Counted from the first letter of the stretch, positions 8,144-17,625 are shown. The stretch: DNA of 64,000 bases from Turicibacter sp. (GCA_009780245.1 WRAJ01000003.1:1-64000), one strand, 5' to 3'. Notes: generated from the sequence alone by a model not told the origin. Translations and numbers: made by a program.

Positions 8144-10491
8144 TGAGCGTGAAAAAAGAGAAGCAACCAATGGGTGGGCAAATGACATTAGAGGAAATAT
8201 TTGAGGAAAAAAAGAAACCTTTAAGATGGTGGTTACCGTGGGTGGCACTGGCTTTGGTGGGTGTGATGGTTGTTCAATTGCTTCGCGCTCCGGATGAGCG
8301 GACGATGGAGCGTGTCGAATGGCGCGAATTTGTTGCGTACGAGGACGGCGAGGTGGTGTTTCAATCGTTGAACCGTGATTTGCAAGAAGCAGTGGTGGCG
8401 TTGCATGCTCAGATGCTGTCTGAGATGCGAGGAGAAGAGTTCGATCCGCTTTGGGATGTGGCGCGTGCTTCGAGCTTCCTTACTGCGATAGAGCGACCAT
8501 ATGAAGAGGAGCAAGAGGAAGACGAAACGTTTGATGATTTTATTGATCACGTTGTGCAAGAGTTGTTTGATCAGCGTGTGTTAAGTGCTCGAGATCGGTT
8601 GGATGAATTAAACGTCAACAATGGGATTGCGTATTTTGCCCTGTACGAGAATATGAGGATTTCATCTGGGAACGAGATGATTGAGCAATTGATGAACGAT
8701 GAGGGTTTACAAAGATGGCAAATCTGGGATCTGGAGCACGTGTTTGCTCATGTGATCGTGGTACAATACAATAGCCGTGGGCAGTGGGATGTTCCATTTT
8801 TGCTCACACCAGAAACAATTTATCGCGTAATAGATTATTTTGATGCATACGATTGGTACGATGATTGGTATGACAATCGCCTTCATGTGAATGAAGCAAA
8901 CATCCCAGGCATGTCCTCTCTTTATTATCAGTTTGATGTGGACGGCTTAAACGACGATCTTTTTGACTGGCAAAACCCACAGAATATGACGTTTGTCTTT
9001 GGGATTCCGCACGAGGTGATTAATAACCTTGCCCTGTATCAGGAAAGAACGTTTGTGGAAGAATTTTACGAATGGCACATTCATCCGCATGTTTTCGGGG
9101 CGCAGAGTGCAGTACTAGGATTGATGATTGTGATGGCAATCTTCATTCCATTGTCAAAGATCAAAGGATCGGATAAAGGCTATGAACGTATCCGTCAATT
9201 TCCGATTGAACTGGTTGCATTAGCTACGTTTATGACGTTTGTCTTTGTAGACAGAAACACGTGGCAAGTAGTTAATAATATTACGACCTTCGGAAATCCG
9301 GCCTCAGACTGGGTGTTCAGTTCGCAAAATATGCACCTTATTTATTACCTCGGTTGGCTATTTTTAACGTTATCGTTGCTAGGTTATTTGATCCATTATA
9401 TGAAGGATATTATTTCGCACGACGGGAAAACATTGAAAAAGGACTCCCTTGTTTTTAAAGGGATTGATTATGCGTCGACGGTTGATCTGAAAAATGACCA
9501 GAGTTTGAAGGTTTTTATGCTAATATCTGGCCAGATATTTGTCGCTTTGTTCCTGCTTGTTTTTGGGTACGCGTTGGCTGAACTTGGATTAGGTGTTTTT
9601 TTTGTTATCGTCTATGCGATTATAGCGTCTACGTACGTGCAGCATAAAATGAAAAAAATTAGGCAGGATTATTTGGATCTGCGCGAAATGACGAAAAAGC
9701 TAGCGGCAGGAAATTTAGAGGTGCCTGCACCAGTGGGGCTCGAGAATTTTGAAACATTAGCGGCTGATTTATCGACGATCCAAGAAGGGTTGACCCACGC
9801 CACGCAAAAAGCCGTTGCGAATGAGCGCATGAAAGGTGAGCTGATTACCAACGTCTCGCACGATTTGAAGACTCCGCTCACGTCGATCATTACGTATGTC
9901 GATCTGTTGCGCGTGGACGATCTGGAGGAGGCAAAACGCCAGCAGTATTTAGATACCTTGGTCGTAAAGACGGATCGCTTAAAAACGCTGGTCGAAGATT
10001 TATTTGAAATTTCGAAAGCTTCAACCGGAAATATGACGTTGGACATGATGGAAGTCGACGTCGTCACATTGATGAAACAAACGTTGCTCGGATTAGAAGA
10101 CCGCATTGTCGCATCGGGGTTGACGTTGAAGGAAGGCTATCCGGAAGAGCCGGTGCGGTTGGAACTTGACGGTGCTCGCATGCACCGGGTGTTTGAGAAT
10201 TTGATTATCAATATCGTGAAATACGCGATGCCAGGGACACGGGCTTATATTGATATTATCGACGGAATCTTGCAGGTTGATATTATTTTGCGTAACATCT
10301 CAGCACATGAGTTATCTTTAGATATGATGGACCTAGCTGAACGCTTCGTCCGTGGTGACGAGGCCCGTAATACGGAAGGCTCAGGACTCGGACTAGCGAT
10401 CGCGAAAAGCTTTGTTGAATTGCAAGGCGGCTCGTTTGAGATTGTGATAGACGGGGATTTGTTTAAAGTGATGATGACGTTTGAGAAATAG
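8143..10491 (+). CDS. membrane sensor histidine kinase with large extracytoplasmic domain
   Basis: About 780 residues. An N-terminal membrane anchor (WLPWVALALVGVMVVQLL, residues ~30-48) is followed by some 270 acidic extracytoplasmic residues, then about five hydrophobic segments between ~320 and ~505. The cytoplasmic kinase has the phospho-accepting His in NVSHDLKTPLTSII, an N box FENLIINIVKYAM, and a G box GSGLGLAIAKSF. The N box has Ile and Val where Asn and Ala are common, yet the first Asn is kept. The start may be ATG 8143 or GTG 8149; the AAGAGG site favours 8149. It partners the preceding regulator. The signal is unknown. Confidence 0.9.
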   Translation: MSVKKEKQPMGGQMTLEEIFEEKKKPLRWWLPWVALALVGVMVVQLLRAPDERTMERVEWREFVAYEDGEVVFQSLNRDLQEAVVALHAQMLSEMRGEEFDPLWDVARASSFLTAIERPYEEEQEEDETFDDFIDHVVQELFDQRVLSARDRLDELNVNNGIAYFALYENMRISSGNEMIEQLMNDEGLQRWQIWDLEHVFAHVIVVQYNSRGQWDVPFLLTPETIYRVIDYFDAYDWYDDWYDNRLHVNEANIPGMSSLYYQFDVDGLNDDLFDWQNPQNMTFVFGIPHEVINNLALYQERTFVEEFYEWHIHPHVFGAQSAVLGLMIVMAIFIPLSKIKGSDKGYERIRQFPIELVALATFMTFVFVDRNTWQVVNNITTFGNPASDWVFSSQNMHLIYYLGWLFLTLSLLGYLIHYMKDIISHDGKTLKKDSLVFKGIDYASTVDLKNDQSLKVFMLISGQIFVALFLLVFGYALAELGLGVFFVIVYAIIASTYVQHKMKKIRQDYLDLREMTKKLAAGNLEVPAPVGLENFETLAADLSTIQEGLTHATQKAVANERMKGELITNVSHDLKTPLTSIITYVDLLRVDDLEEAKRQQYLDTLVVKTDRLKTLVEDLFEISKASTGNMTLDMMEVDVVTLMKQTLLGLEDRIVASGLTLKEGYPEEPVRLELDGARMHRVFENLIINIVKYAMPGTRAYIDIIDGILQVDIILRNISAHELSLDMMDLAERFVRGDEARNTEGSGLGLAIAKSFVELQGGSFEIVIDGDLFKVMMTFEK

Positions 10492-10822
10492 CATAGCAAA
10501 AAGAATAAACCTTCGGTAAAGCAGCAAAATCAAGAAGTAAATACCGGAGGTTTAGCTTGTTTCTCGCAATTGTCTATCAGAATGCGCACGCCTTTTTAGT
10601 TTTTTTCGAGGAAAAGGGCGCTGAAGTTTCGAGCTGCCACTAATTTATGTACTTTTTACCTACAATCAAGCAATTTTTCTAGTAAGAAGGTTGATAAATT
10701 GCTTCTTAACATTAAACAGATGTCTTTTCGAGCGCCTTTTTGATGAAAATTACAAAAAAGCATGCTAAGCATGATATAAGCTGTGATACTTTAGACGCCC
10801 AGGGGTAGGCGGATCTGTCATG
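10492..10822. other. structured intergenic region with nested inverted repeats
   Basis: No protein gene is seen. A 12-bp imperfect dyad lies at about 10506-10553, after the kinase. A larger structure spans 10603-10749: TTTTC and AAAAGGGCGCT (10612-10622) pair with AGCGCCTTTTT (10731-10741) and GAAAA, and inside them AAGCAATTT (10668-10676) pairs with AAATTGCTT (10696-10704). A third element pairs GCATGA (10769-10774) with TCATGC (10818-10823), encloses a CGCC/GGCG hairpin, and is followed by seven T residues. This could be a small RNA or a decayed miniature element. Confidence 0.45.
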
Positions 10823-10829
10823 CGTTTTT

Positions 10830-10858
10830 TTGCAAATAAATGTCAACTGTGCTAGAAT
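10830..10858 (+). promoter_or_regulatory. promoter of a short transcript
   Basis: TTGCAA (10830-10835), a 17-base spacer and TAGAAT (10853-10858). Transcription would start near 10865 and meet a strong terminator at 10923-10958, giving an RNA of roughly 95 bases. Confidence 0.55.
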
Positions 10859-10898
10859 TAGATTAGCTTATATTCCAAAAACTGAGCAGGTGATCACG

Positions 10899-10955
10899 AT
10901 GAACTTTTTAAAATCAAACAAAAAATCATCGCACGGCGAATCTACTGTGCGATGA
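10899..10955 (+). CDS. possible 18-residue peptide
   Basis: An ATG with an upstream GCAGGTGAT ribosome-site-like sequence opens an 18-codon frame, MNFLKSNKKSSHGESTVR, ending inside the right arm of the terminator stem. It sits downstream of a good promoter. The peptide is basic and hydrophilic and resembles nothing I know. It may be a real micro-ORF, or chance in a small RNA. Confidence 0.3.
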   Translation: MNFLKSNKKSSHGESTVR

Positions 10956-10958
10956 TTT
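10923..10958. terminator. bidirectional terminator
   Basis: A 12-bp perfect stem, AAATCATCGCAC against GTGCGATGATTT, with a 12-base loop, has T runs in both directions. On the minus strand it can end the ABC exporter operon, whose stop is at 11036. Confidence 0.85.
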
Positions 10959-11035
10959 TTATGTAGGTGTTGTTCAATTTTCTTTATGATAAATCCAAAA
11001 CACCCTCAACATCCAAAACTGAACGAGGCCACCCC

Positions 11036-12877
11036 CTAAGCCACCCCCTCAAACTGACTATTATACAACTCCGCATAAAACCCACCCTTAGCCAACAACG
11101 ACGCGTGGTCCCCACTCTCCACAATATCCCCCTCCTTCATCACCAAAATCACATCCGAATTCTTAATCGTCGATAACCGGTGCGCAATGACAAACGACGT
11201 CCGCCCAACGGTTAAGCCATCCATCGCTTCCTGCACTAAATGTTCCGTTCTTGTGTCAACCGAACTAGTAGCCTCATCCAGAATAAGCATCGGTGCGTTT
11301 TGAATCATCGCACGGGCGATCGTCAAGAGTTGCTTTTGACCCTGAGACAGACTAGCTTTATCGTTTAAAATCGTCTCATAACCGTTCGGCAAGGCCCGGA
11401 TAAAATGATGCATTCCCACCGCTTTACACGCACGCTCAACCTGCTCGTCAGTAACATCTTTCATTGCGTACACAATGTTCTCCTTAATCGTCCCTTCGAA
11501 TAACCAAGTATCCTGCAGGACCATGCAGAATTGGTCGTGCACATTTTCGCGTGTTACATGACTAATCGGTGTCCCATCGATGAAGATTTCCCCGCTATTT
11601 AGTTCATAAAAACGCATCAGTAGGTTTACGATCGTCGTTTTGCCCGCGCCAGTTGGACCTACGATCGCTACTTTTTGCCCCGCTTTTACGGTTGCAGAAA
11701 AATTGTTTATGACTAATTTATCTGGGTTGTAGCCGAACTTTACGTCGCGGAATTCGATGTTTCCTTCAATGTTTGCCAGTACTTGCGTCTTCTCGCTCTC
11801 GCCTGCCATCTCTTTTTCGTCTAGCAATTCAAAGACACGCTCACTCGCTGCTGCGGTACGTTGCATGTTCTGCAAAGCCTGGGCAATTTGTGACAGCGGG
11901 TGTGTCAGTAAGCGAATGTAAACCATGAAAGCCACAATTGCGCCGAATGGAATCACACCGTTCACAGCTAGAATCGCCCCGACCACGCAGACTGCTACGT
12001 AACCAAAGTTACCGACGAACATCATAAACGGCATCATCAGACCTGATAGAAACTGCCCTTTCCACCCGCTATCGTATAAATCTTCGTTGATTTTTTCGAA
12101 AACTTCTTTGGCGACCTTGCTACCGTTATAAGCTTTCACCACGTGATGCCCGGAGAATATTTCCTCAATATGCCCGTTCACCACCCCTAAATCCTTTTGC
12201 TGACGAACAAACTGCGGCTGTGATTTTGCCATTAAAAATCTCATTCCGACAAGACCTAATGACGTTGAAGCAAGCGCAATAATAGCTAGCATCCAACTAT
12301 TATAAAACATCATCACCGCTGCACCGACAAACATCGTCACTGAAGTTACTAAACTACCAACGCTTTGATTCATCGTATTTCCAATGGTATCCACGTCGTT
12401 CGTGACGCGACTCAACACGTCCCCATGGCTCGTGCCATCAAAATATTTAAGGGGTAATTGATTAATTTTGTGCGAAATATCCGAGCGCATTTTCTGGCTG
12501 ATACGTTGCGTGATCGTTGCCATCATATAACCTTGGAGAAAGTTAAGTGCTAACGAACCGATATAAAACGTAACAAGCATCAAAACAATGCGGGTGACGG
12601 CATCAAAATCAATGGCACCAACGACGGGTACATCATGGATGATCTCAGGCAAACCGGCACTAATCACATCGGCCAAATTTCCTAATTGATTTGGTCCGAG
12701 AATATTTAAAATCGAGCCAACGTTTGCGATCACAAGCGCGAAGATCATCGCAGGCACATATTTTCTCGAATAACTAATTAATTTCCCCCACGTTTCTTTA
12801 AAGTTTTTCGGTTTTTCTACGACACCGCCTAGACCGCGGTGCGAATGACTTCTAGTTCTTCGTTGTTGTTCACTCAT
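11036..12877 (-). CDS. ABC multidrug exporter half-transporter, second subunit
   Basis: A 613-residue half-transporter: a six-TM exporter domain (residues ~40-330) fused to an ATPase with Walker A GPTGAGKTT, signature LSQGQKQ, Walker B MLILDEATSS and the switch His in IAHRLST. The start overlaps the upstream subunit's stop by 4 bases, the usual arrangement of LmrCD/BmrCD-type heterodimers. In this subunit the catalytic Glu after Walker B is present, marking it as the canonical ATPase partner. A MarR regulator heads the operon, so drug-inducible efflux is likely. Confidence 0.92.
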   Translation of the reverse strand: MSEQQRRTRSHSHRGLGGVVEKPKNFKETWGKLISYSRKYVPAMIFALVIANVGSILNILGPNQLGNLADVISAGLPEIIHDVPVVGAIDFDAVTRIVLMLVTFYIGSLALNFLQGYMMATITQRISQKMRSDISHKINQLPLKYFDGTSHGDVLSRVTNDVDTIGNTMNQSVGSLVTSVTMFVGAAVMMFYNSWMLAIIALASTSLGLVGMRFLMAKSQPQFVRQQKDLGVVNGHIEEIFSGHHVVKAYNGSKVAKEVFEKINEDLYDSGWKGQFLSGLMMPFMMFVGNFGYVAVCVVGAILAVNGVIPFGAIVAFMVYIRLLTHPLSQIAQALQNMQRTAAASERVFELLDEKEMAGESEKTQVLANIEGNIEFRDVKFGYNPDKLVINNFSATVKAGQKVAIVGPTGAGKTTIVNLLMRFYELNSGEIFIDGTPISHVTRENVHDQFCMVLQDTWLFEGTIKENIVYAMKDVTDEQVERACKAVGMHHFIRALPNGYETILNDKASLSQGQKQLLTIARAMIQNAPMLILDEATSSVDTRTEHLVQEAMDGLTVGRTSFVIAHRLSTIKNSDVILVMKEGDIVESGDHASLLAKGGFYAELYNSQFEGVA

Positions 12878-14634
12878 ATCGCAAGTTCCTCCTCACTTAA
12901 CTGACTCATTGCTATTTGTTTATAGACGTCACACGTCTGTAGTAATTCTCTATGCGTTCCCGTTCCAACAATTTTCCCTTCGTCAAGAACAATGATTTGA
13001 TTGGCGTCCATAATCGTTCCAATGCGTTGCGCCACAATCATGTTAGTAACACCCGCTGTTTCTTTCTTCAGTTCGCTACGTAACACACGATCCGTTTTGT
13101 AATCGAGGGCTGAGAAGCTATCGTCGAAAATGTAGATTTCAGGTTCACGGCAGATGGCACGGGCAATGGCGAGGCGTTGCTTTTGTCCGCCTGAGACGTT
13201 CGTCCCACCTTGGGTAATTTCAGCTTTGTAGCCGCCCTCTTTCGCTTCGACAAAAGCTGTTCCTTGCGCAATGGCGATGGCGCGTTTGACGTCGGCTTCT
13301 GAGTATTCCTTTTTCCCATTGTCGCCGAGAGCCACGTTAGAAGTGACGTCTCCTCTAAAGAGGACCGCTTTTTGCGACACGTACCCGATTTTATTGTTGA
13401 GGCTTTCGATTGTATAATCGCGTACATTGACACCGTTGACTAAGATTTCACCATCTGTGGCTTCAAAGAAGCGTGGAATCAAGTTGATTAGTGTCGATTT
13501 TCCGCTACCTGTTGAACCAATAAATGCAATGGTTTCACCTTGCTTAACCGTAAAATTAATACCTTCTAACACATACTCATTTGCATCTGGGTATTTAAAG
13601 CTCACGTTTTTAAAGGTAACTTCGCCTTTTACACCCTCAAGACCTTCCGTTCTGGCTCCATCCACAATGGTCGGTTCTGTTTCTAATACTTCATTAATCC
13701 GGTTTGCCGATACCGCTGAGCGTGGTAACATAAAGAAAATCATCGTTAACATCATAAAGGACATGATGACTTGCACACCGTAATTCGAGAACACCACCAT
13801 GCTTGCAAAAAGTGGTAAGCGATCGGTCACTTCTGCTGTCTCGATGAGGTGCGCACCAATCCAGTAAATGACTAATGTTAATCCTCCCATAAATAGCGAA
13901 AGCATTGGCCAAATAATCGCCATGACACGACCGGTGAAAAGTTGCGTATAGGTCAACTCATCGTTAGCTTTTTCAAATTTTTCTTCTTGGTAATCTTCCG
14001 CATTATACGCTCTGACGACACGTAAGCCGGTTAAATTTTCACGCGTGACACGGTTCATATTATCGATAAGCGCTTGCATTTTTCGGAATTTTGGAATCAC
14101 AAGCACCATAATACCCGCAATAAATGTGAGTAAAATCACGATAGTAATTCCCGTTGCCACGGTCCATTCAAAGCCTTTCCCAGCGATGCGCGTAAAGGCC
14201 CAGAACGCCATGATCGGGGCTCTAACAATGACCGTTAGCCCCATGGTAATAAATGATTGTACTTGTGTAATATCATTAGTCGCACGCGTGATCAGGCTAT
14301 CTGTGGAAAAGTTATTCACCTCTTCCATCGAGAACGAATCGACCTTATTAAACAGCTCGCTGCGCATTTTTCGTGAAAAACGCGCCCCAATCATCGCTGC
14401 AAAATACCCGACACACACCGCTGCCACTAAGCTGCCAAAGGCACTCAGCAACATGAAGCCACCCGCACGCCAAATTTCAATGACCGGTGCATCCGGCGTT
14501 TGTACTAGCGTTGTGATCTGCGCCATCAATTGCGGAATCGTCAGCTCCATCCACACTTGAAACACGATGAAAACCAAACTGGCCAGTGCCATCCTTAACT
14601 CCTTACCAGTTAGGTATTTGAAAATTTTTATCAT
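12874..14634 (-). CDS. ABC multidrug exporter half-transporter, first subunit (degenerate ATPase site)
   Basis: A 586-residue partner of the next subunit: exporter transmembrane domain (residues ~15-310), then an ATPase with Walker A GSTGSGKST and signature VSGGQKQR. Walker B reads IYIFDDSFSALD, with Asp where the catalytic Glu normally sits, and the switch His is Gln (VAQRIGT). Such substitutions mark the degenerate site of heterodimeric exporters. AGGTGA lies 6 bases before ATG 14634, preferred over GTG 14643. Export of hydrophobic drugs is inferred from the family. Confidence 0.9.
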   Translation of the reverse strand: MIKIFKYLTGKELRMALASLVFIVFQVWMELTIPQLMAQITTLVQTPDAPVIEIWRAGGFMLLSAFGSLVAAVCVGYFAAMIGARFSRKMRSELFNKVDSFSMEEVNNFSTDSLITRATNDITQVQSFITMGLTVIVRAPIMAFWAFTRIAGKGFEWTVATGITIVILLTFIAGIMVLVIPKFRKMQALIDNMNRVTRENLTGLRVVRAYNAEDYQEEKFEKANDELTYTQLFTGRVMAIIWPMLSLFMGGLTLVIYWIGAHLIETAEVTDRLPLFASMVVFSNYGVQVIMSFMMLTMIFFMLPRSAVSANRINEVLETEPTIVDGARTEGLEGVKGEVTFKNVSFKYPDANEYVLEGINFTVKQGETIAFIGSTGSGKSTLINLIPRFFEATDGEILVNGVNVRDYTIESLNNKIGYVSQKAVLFRGDVTSNVALGDNGKKEYSEADVKRAIAIAQGTAFVEAKEGGYKAEITQGGTNVSGGQKQRLAIARAICREPEIYIFDDSFSALDYKTDRVLRSELKKETAGVTNMIVAQRIGTIMDANQIIVLDEGKIVGTGTHRELLQTCDVYKQIAMSQLSEEELAI

Positions 14635-14650
14635 AATAGTCACCTACATT

Positions 14651-14709
14651 TTCGTTAGTTAATTTTTGTTAACCCTAGTTCATAGTGAATACTGTTAATT
14701 AAGGGTTAA
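14651..14709. promoter_or_regulatory. inverted repeats between marR and the exporter genes
   Basis: TTAACCCT and AGGGTTAA form a perfect 8-bp dyad with a 25-base spacer. GTTAA/TTAAC elements recur here and match the palindrome in front of marR, so a second MarR site is plausible. Confidence 0.4.
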
Positions 14710-14717
14710 AAAAATAA

Positions 14718-15200
14718 TTACTTCTCGTTGTTTGCAAAATCTTGAAAGTGTTTATGGGATAACTCAAAGAACAGTTCCAGCAAGCGTAGGTATTCAGTGG
14801 CATCTTTTTCGCCCATTTCAATGAAAATCTTAGCTAAAGCGCCGCCTAACTTTTGCATTTCTTCACCCGAATGCGCACGGCCAGCCTCCGTGATCCTCAC
14901 ACGCACGTTACGGCGATTATCAACGTCGACGTGACGCTCAATTTGACCTTTTTTCTCAAGCGACTTCAGCAACGCTGATACACGTGCCGGGCTACTTTTA
15001 AGTGCTGTACTCAAGTCCGATGGGAAAACATCGGCATCCTTCTCAGCCAAATAATGAAGCACAAACAGCTCACCCTTATGCTCACGGCTCATATTCTCAA
15101 AACCATTTTGCTTCTTATCCGCCATGATGCGCCTGAATGCTTTCATTGAGTCTTTCACATATGGTGGGTAATTCTCGTTATTTACCTGCTTCAATGTCAT
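14718..15200 (-). CDS. MarR-family transcriptional regulator
   Basis: A 160-residue winged-helix regulator. The recognition region FPSDLSTALKSSPARVSALLKSLEKKGQIER is followed by the wing VDVDNRRNVRVRITEAG, typical of MarR. It lies directly upstream of an ABC exporter pair on the same strand, the classic layout for a ligand-released repressor of efflux. AAAGGAAG precedes the start; ATG 15200 is used rather than GTG 15203. A consensus promoter with an overlapping downstream palindrome suggests autorepression. Confidence 0.9.
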   Translation of the reverse strand: MTLKQVNNENYPPYVKDSMKAFRRIMADKKQNGFENMSREHKGELFVLHYLAEKDADVFPSDLSTALKSSPARVSALLKSLEKKGQIERHVDVDNRRNVRVRITEAGRAHSGEEMQKLGGALAKIFIEMGEKDATEYLRLLELFFELSHKHFQDFANNEK

Positions 15201-15218
15201 CACTTCCTTTTCAATCCT

Positions 15219-15267
15219 GTTAATAGTTAACTGTGTTTATTATATCGCATATTAATTTTTTTGTCAA
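15219..15267 (-). promoter_or_regulatory. marR promoter with palindromic operator
   Basis: On the minus strand TTGACA (15262-15267), a 17-base spacer and TATAAT (15239-15244) make a perfect consensus promoter. A 13-bp palindrome, GTTAA-TAG-TTAAC (15219-15231), covers the expected transcription start and is a strong candidate for MarR binding. Confidence 0.8.
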
Positions 15268-15298
15268 GTAACTGTTTGGCGTTTTGTTTGAGACGTGA

Positions 15299-15330
15299 AA
15301 AAAGCCTTCTCGAAAATAGAGAAGACTCCT
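15299..15330 (-). terminator. terminator after hflX
   Basis: On the minus strand a 9-bp stem (AGTCTTCTC with GAGAAGGCT, 7-base loop) is followed by a T run, 20 bases after the hflX stop. Confidence 0.8.
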
Positions 15331-15349
15331 AACAAAAGTTTAAAACTAG

Positions 15350-16630
15350 TTACCTCTCTGCCTCAATGACATACGCGCCATACCGCTCAAAATCCGCTTC
15401 CGACAGCTCCACGTCGATGACCGTTCCCGTATCATCGTACGAAATCCCCAGTACCGTCGCGTTGTCCTTCAAATAAGCAATCACCTGTCCCTGATCGTAT
15501 GGGATAAGCAACTTGCATTTTTTATAATCCGCAAATAATTGCTGCGTTAAAACTTGAATCAGCTGTGGGATGCCCTGTCCTTTTTTTGCCGACACACATG
15601 CCGAAGATTCGCCGTTCAGCTGTGGTACACCTTCAGCTAAATCAACCTTATTATACACACGAATTTGTGGCACGTGATCCGCTTCAATGTATGCTAAAGT
15701 ATCGTTAGTCACTTCCAAATGCTTCTCATGGTTAGGATTCGAAACATCCACAACGTGCAATAAGAGATCAGCCTCTCTCACTTCTTCCAACGTTGAATGA
15801 AACGCTTTGACTAAATGATGAGGTAGCTTATTAATAAAGCCAACCGTATCCGAAAGAAGAATCGTCCGTCCATCTTCGAATTTAATGTTACGCACCGATG
15901 TTTCTAGCGTAGCGAACAGCATGTCTTTTTCAAAGACTAGTTTATTCTCGTCCTGCTGATATTTCGTCACCATTGCATTCATCAACGTTGACTTACCGGC
16001 ATTGGTATAGCCCACTAAAGCAATGATCGGCACACCTGAGTCAGCACGTCTTTTACGCTGTACTTGCCTATTGCGACCAATATTTTCCAGCTCTTTTTCG
16101 AGTTCAGAAATTTGGATTTCAATTTTACGGCGATTCAATTCAAGCTTTGTTTCACCAGAACCACGATTGCGCGTACCGGTTCCGCCACGCTGACGGTCAA
16201 AATCTTGATTCGTATTACGCAGGCGTGGTAAAGCATAGCGCAACTTTGCGATTTCCACCTGTGCTTTCGCCTCACGAGTTTGCGCACGGCTTGCAAAGAT
16301 TTCTAAAATCAGACGCGTCCGATCGAGAATTTCCGTGCTTAAATGCTTTGATATGTTGCGTAACTGAGACGGTGAGAGCTCATCTTCAAAAATAAGGACA
16401 TCGATCTCTTCGCGGTCAACGAAATCTTTAATCTCATCTAGCTTACCTGTTCCGATATACAAGGCGGCATGGGGACGGCTGAGATTTTGGGTTATTTGCG
16501 CAACTGGTTCAATCTCACATGCGATGGCTAGGTTTTTCAGCTCTTCAATTGACTCCTGAAAATAGGGGTCTTGGTTAACGTTGACACCCACGATGAGTGC
16601 CCGTTCTTTTGGTTGGGTCGTTTCTGTCAT
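15350..16630 (-). CDS. hflX: GTPase HflX (ribosome splitting/rescue)
   Basis: A 426-residue GTPase. The N-terminal HflX domain and long helical linker (residues ~10-185, with RGGTGTRNRGSGETKLE at the end) precede a G domain with G1 GYTNAGKST, G3 DTVGFI and G4 NKVDL, then a short C-terminal domain. HflX splits stalled or antibiotic-bound ribosomes. A longer in-frame start at 16699 exists, but ATG 16630 has GGAG 7 bases upstream and gives the normal N-terminus. It is monocistronic with its own terminator. Confidence 0.93.
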   Translation of the reverse strand: MTETTQPKERALIVGVNVNQDPYFQESIEELKNLAIACEIEPVAQITQNLSRPHAALYIGTGKLDEIKDFVDREEIDVLIFEDELSPSQLRNISKHLSTEILDRTRLILEIFASRAQTREAKAQVEIAKLRYALPRLRNTNQDFDRQRGGTGTRNRGSGETKLELNRRKIEIQISELEKELENIGRNRQVQRKRRADSGVPIIALVGYTNAGKSTLMNAMVTKYQQDENKLVFEKDMLFATLETSVRNIKFEDGRTILLSDTVGFINKLPHHLVKAFHSTLEEVREADLLLHVVDVSNPNHEKHLEVTNDTLAYIEADHVPQIRVYNKVDLAEGVPQLNGESSACVSAKKGQGIPQLIQVLTQQLFADYKKCKLLIPYDQGQVIAYLKDNATVLGISYDDTGTVIDVELSEADFERYGAYVIEAER

Positions 16631-17036
16631 AATAGCTCCAACTCCTTCTTCATTAATTTTGTCATAAAAAAATGACGGCGAACAATGTCCACTCGTCAAC
16701 GCAGATATCTTTAAAGATGCGTGAAAATAGGTACTGGCCTATTCATGCAAAATGTTATCTAAAAGATGATCTAATAAGTGCACATTATTCTTAAAAGTTT
16801 TGAAATAAAAGAACACCAAAATGCCTCATTCGGTAAACAAGGGTCTTCTATTTCGCCAATTAGCCTCACGACTAATGATGATGCTTATAAGAAAATAATA
16901 TACACGCTTTGACCACCTTTCGTATCAGTTGATGTTATTTTAGCAGACTTTCGGGGAATAATCAAGTGGGAAATTCTAATCACCACTTTCGCCCAACCGG
17001 CATATACTGGTATGATTGACAGATAGGGGGAATAAT
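16631..17036. other. 406-base intergenic region with cupin promoter
   Basis: No gene of support is visible. On the plus strand, TTCGCC (16988-16993), 17 bases and TATGAT (17011-17016), preceded by TG at the extended -10 position, make a plausible promoter for the cupin gene. The rest is AT-rich and contains no clear hairpin or repeat. Confidence 0.5.
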
Positions 17037-17519
17037 ATGTCAGAGCATCATGTGTTTAACGGGCAAAGTTTTCGCGCACCTCAGCCACGGCCATCCGTGG
17101 ATCATGGACCAATGCCATTCACACTTAACATCGAGCAAGCAACGAAAAAGAATCCAAATTATCGTGTTGTATTATGGACAGGAAAACACCTTCAAACAAC
17201 CCTCATGACCATTCCTGTCGGTGGCGACATTGGGTTGGAAGTGCACCACGATCACGATCAATTTTTGCGTATCGAGGATGGTAAAGGGCTGGTGCAGATG
17301 GGCGATGGTGAGAAAAACCTTACTTTCCAGCAAGCCGTTGAGGATGGCTATGCCATCTGCGTACCCGCAGGAACGTGGCACAATGTAACCAATACCGGCC
17401 AGGAACCACTCAAACTATATTCCATCTACGCACCACCAGAACATCCACCAGGTGCAATTCACGAAACAAAGGCAATCGCGGAAGCCGCAGAAGCACGGTA
17501 TCGTGGAACTGTGTATTGA
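17037..17519 (+). CDS. cupin-domain protein
   Basis: A 160-residue single-domain cupin. The first metal motif is in IGLEVHHDHDQFLRIEDGKG and the second in ICVPAGTWHNVTNTGQEPLKL, giving the histidines expected for metal binding. ATG 17037 is preferred over an upstream in-frame start because AGGGGGA lies 7 bases before it. Proteins of this compact type are common in Bacilli and have been linked to sugar or mannose-6-phosphate-like chemistry. The reaction cannot be deduced here. Confidence 0.8.
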   Translation: MSEHHVFNGQSFRAPQPRPSVDHGPMPFTLNIEQATKKNPNYRVVLWTGKHLQTTLMTIPVGGDIGLEVHHDHDQFLRIEDGKGLVQMGDGEKNLTFQQAVEDGYAICVPAGTWHNVTNTGQEPLKLYSIYAPPEHPPGAIHETKAIAEAAEARYRGTVY

Positions 17520-17625
17520 TCATGAGTAATAACCCGCTTTCTGATGATTGCTGGTTATTTTTATGTGATCGACACTTTCTACTTTCGCATTTTTGCGGTA
17601 TAATGTAAAAAAGAGGTGAAGAGCA

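Noticed and set aside
10967-11176. Plus-strand ORF over the end of the ABC exporter gene
   Set aside because: It lies antisense to a well-supported exporter C-terminus and has no ribosome site or family-like sequence.
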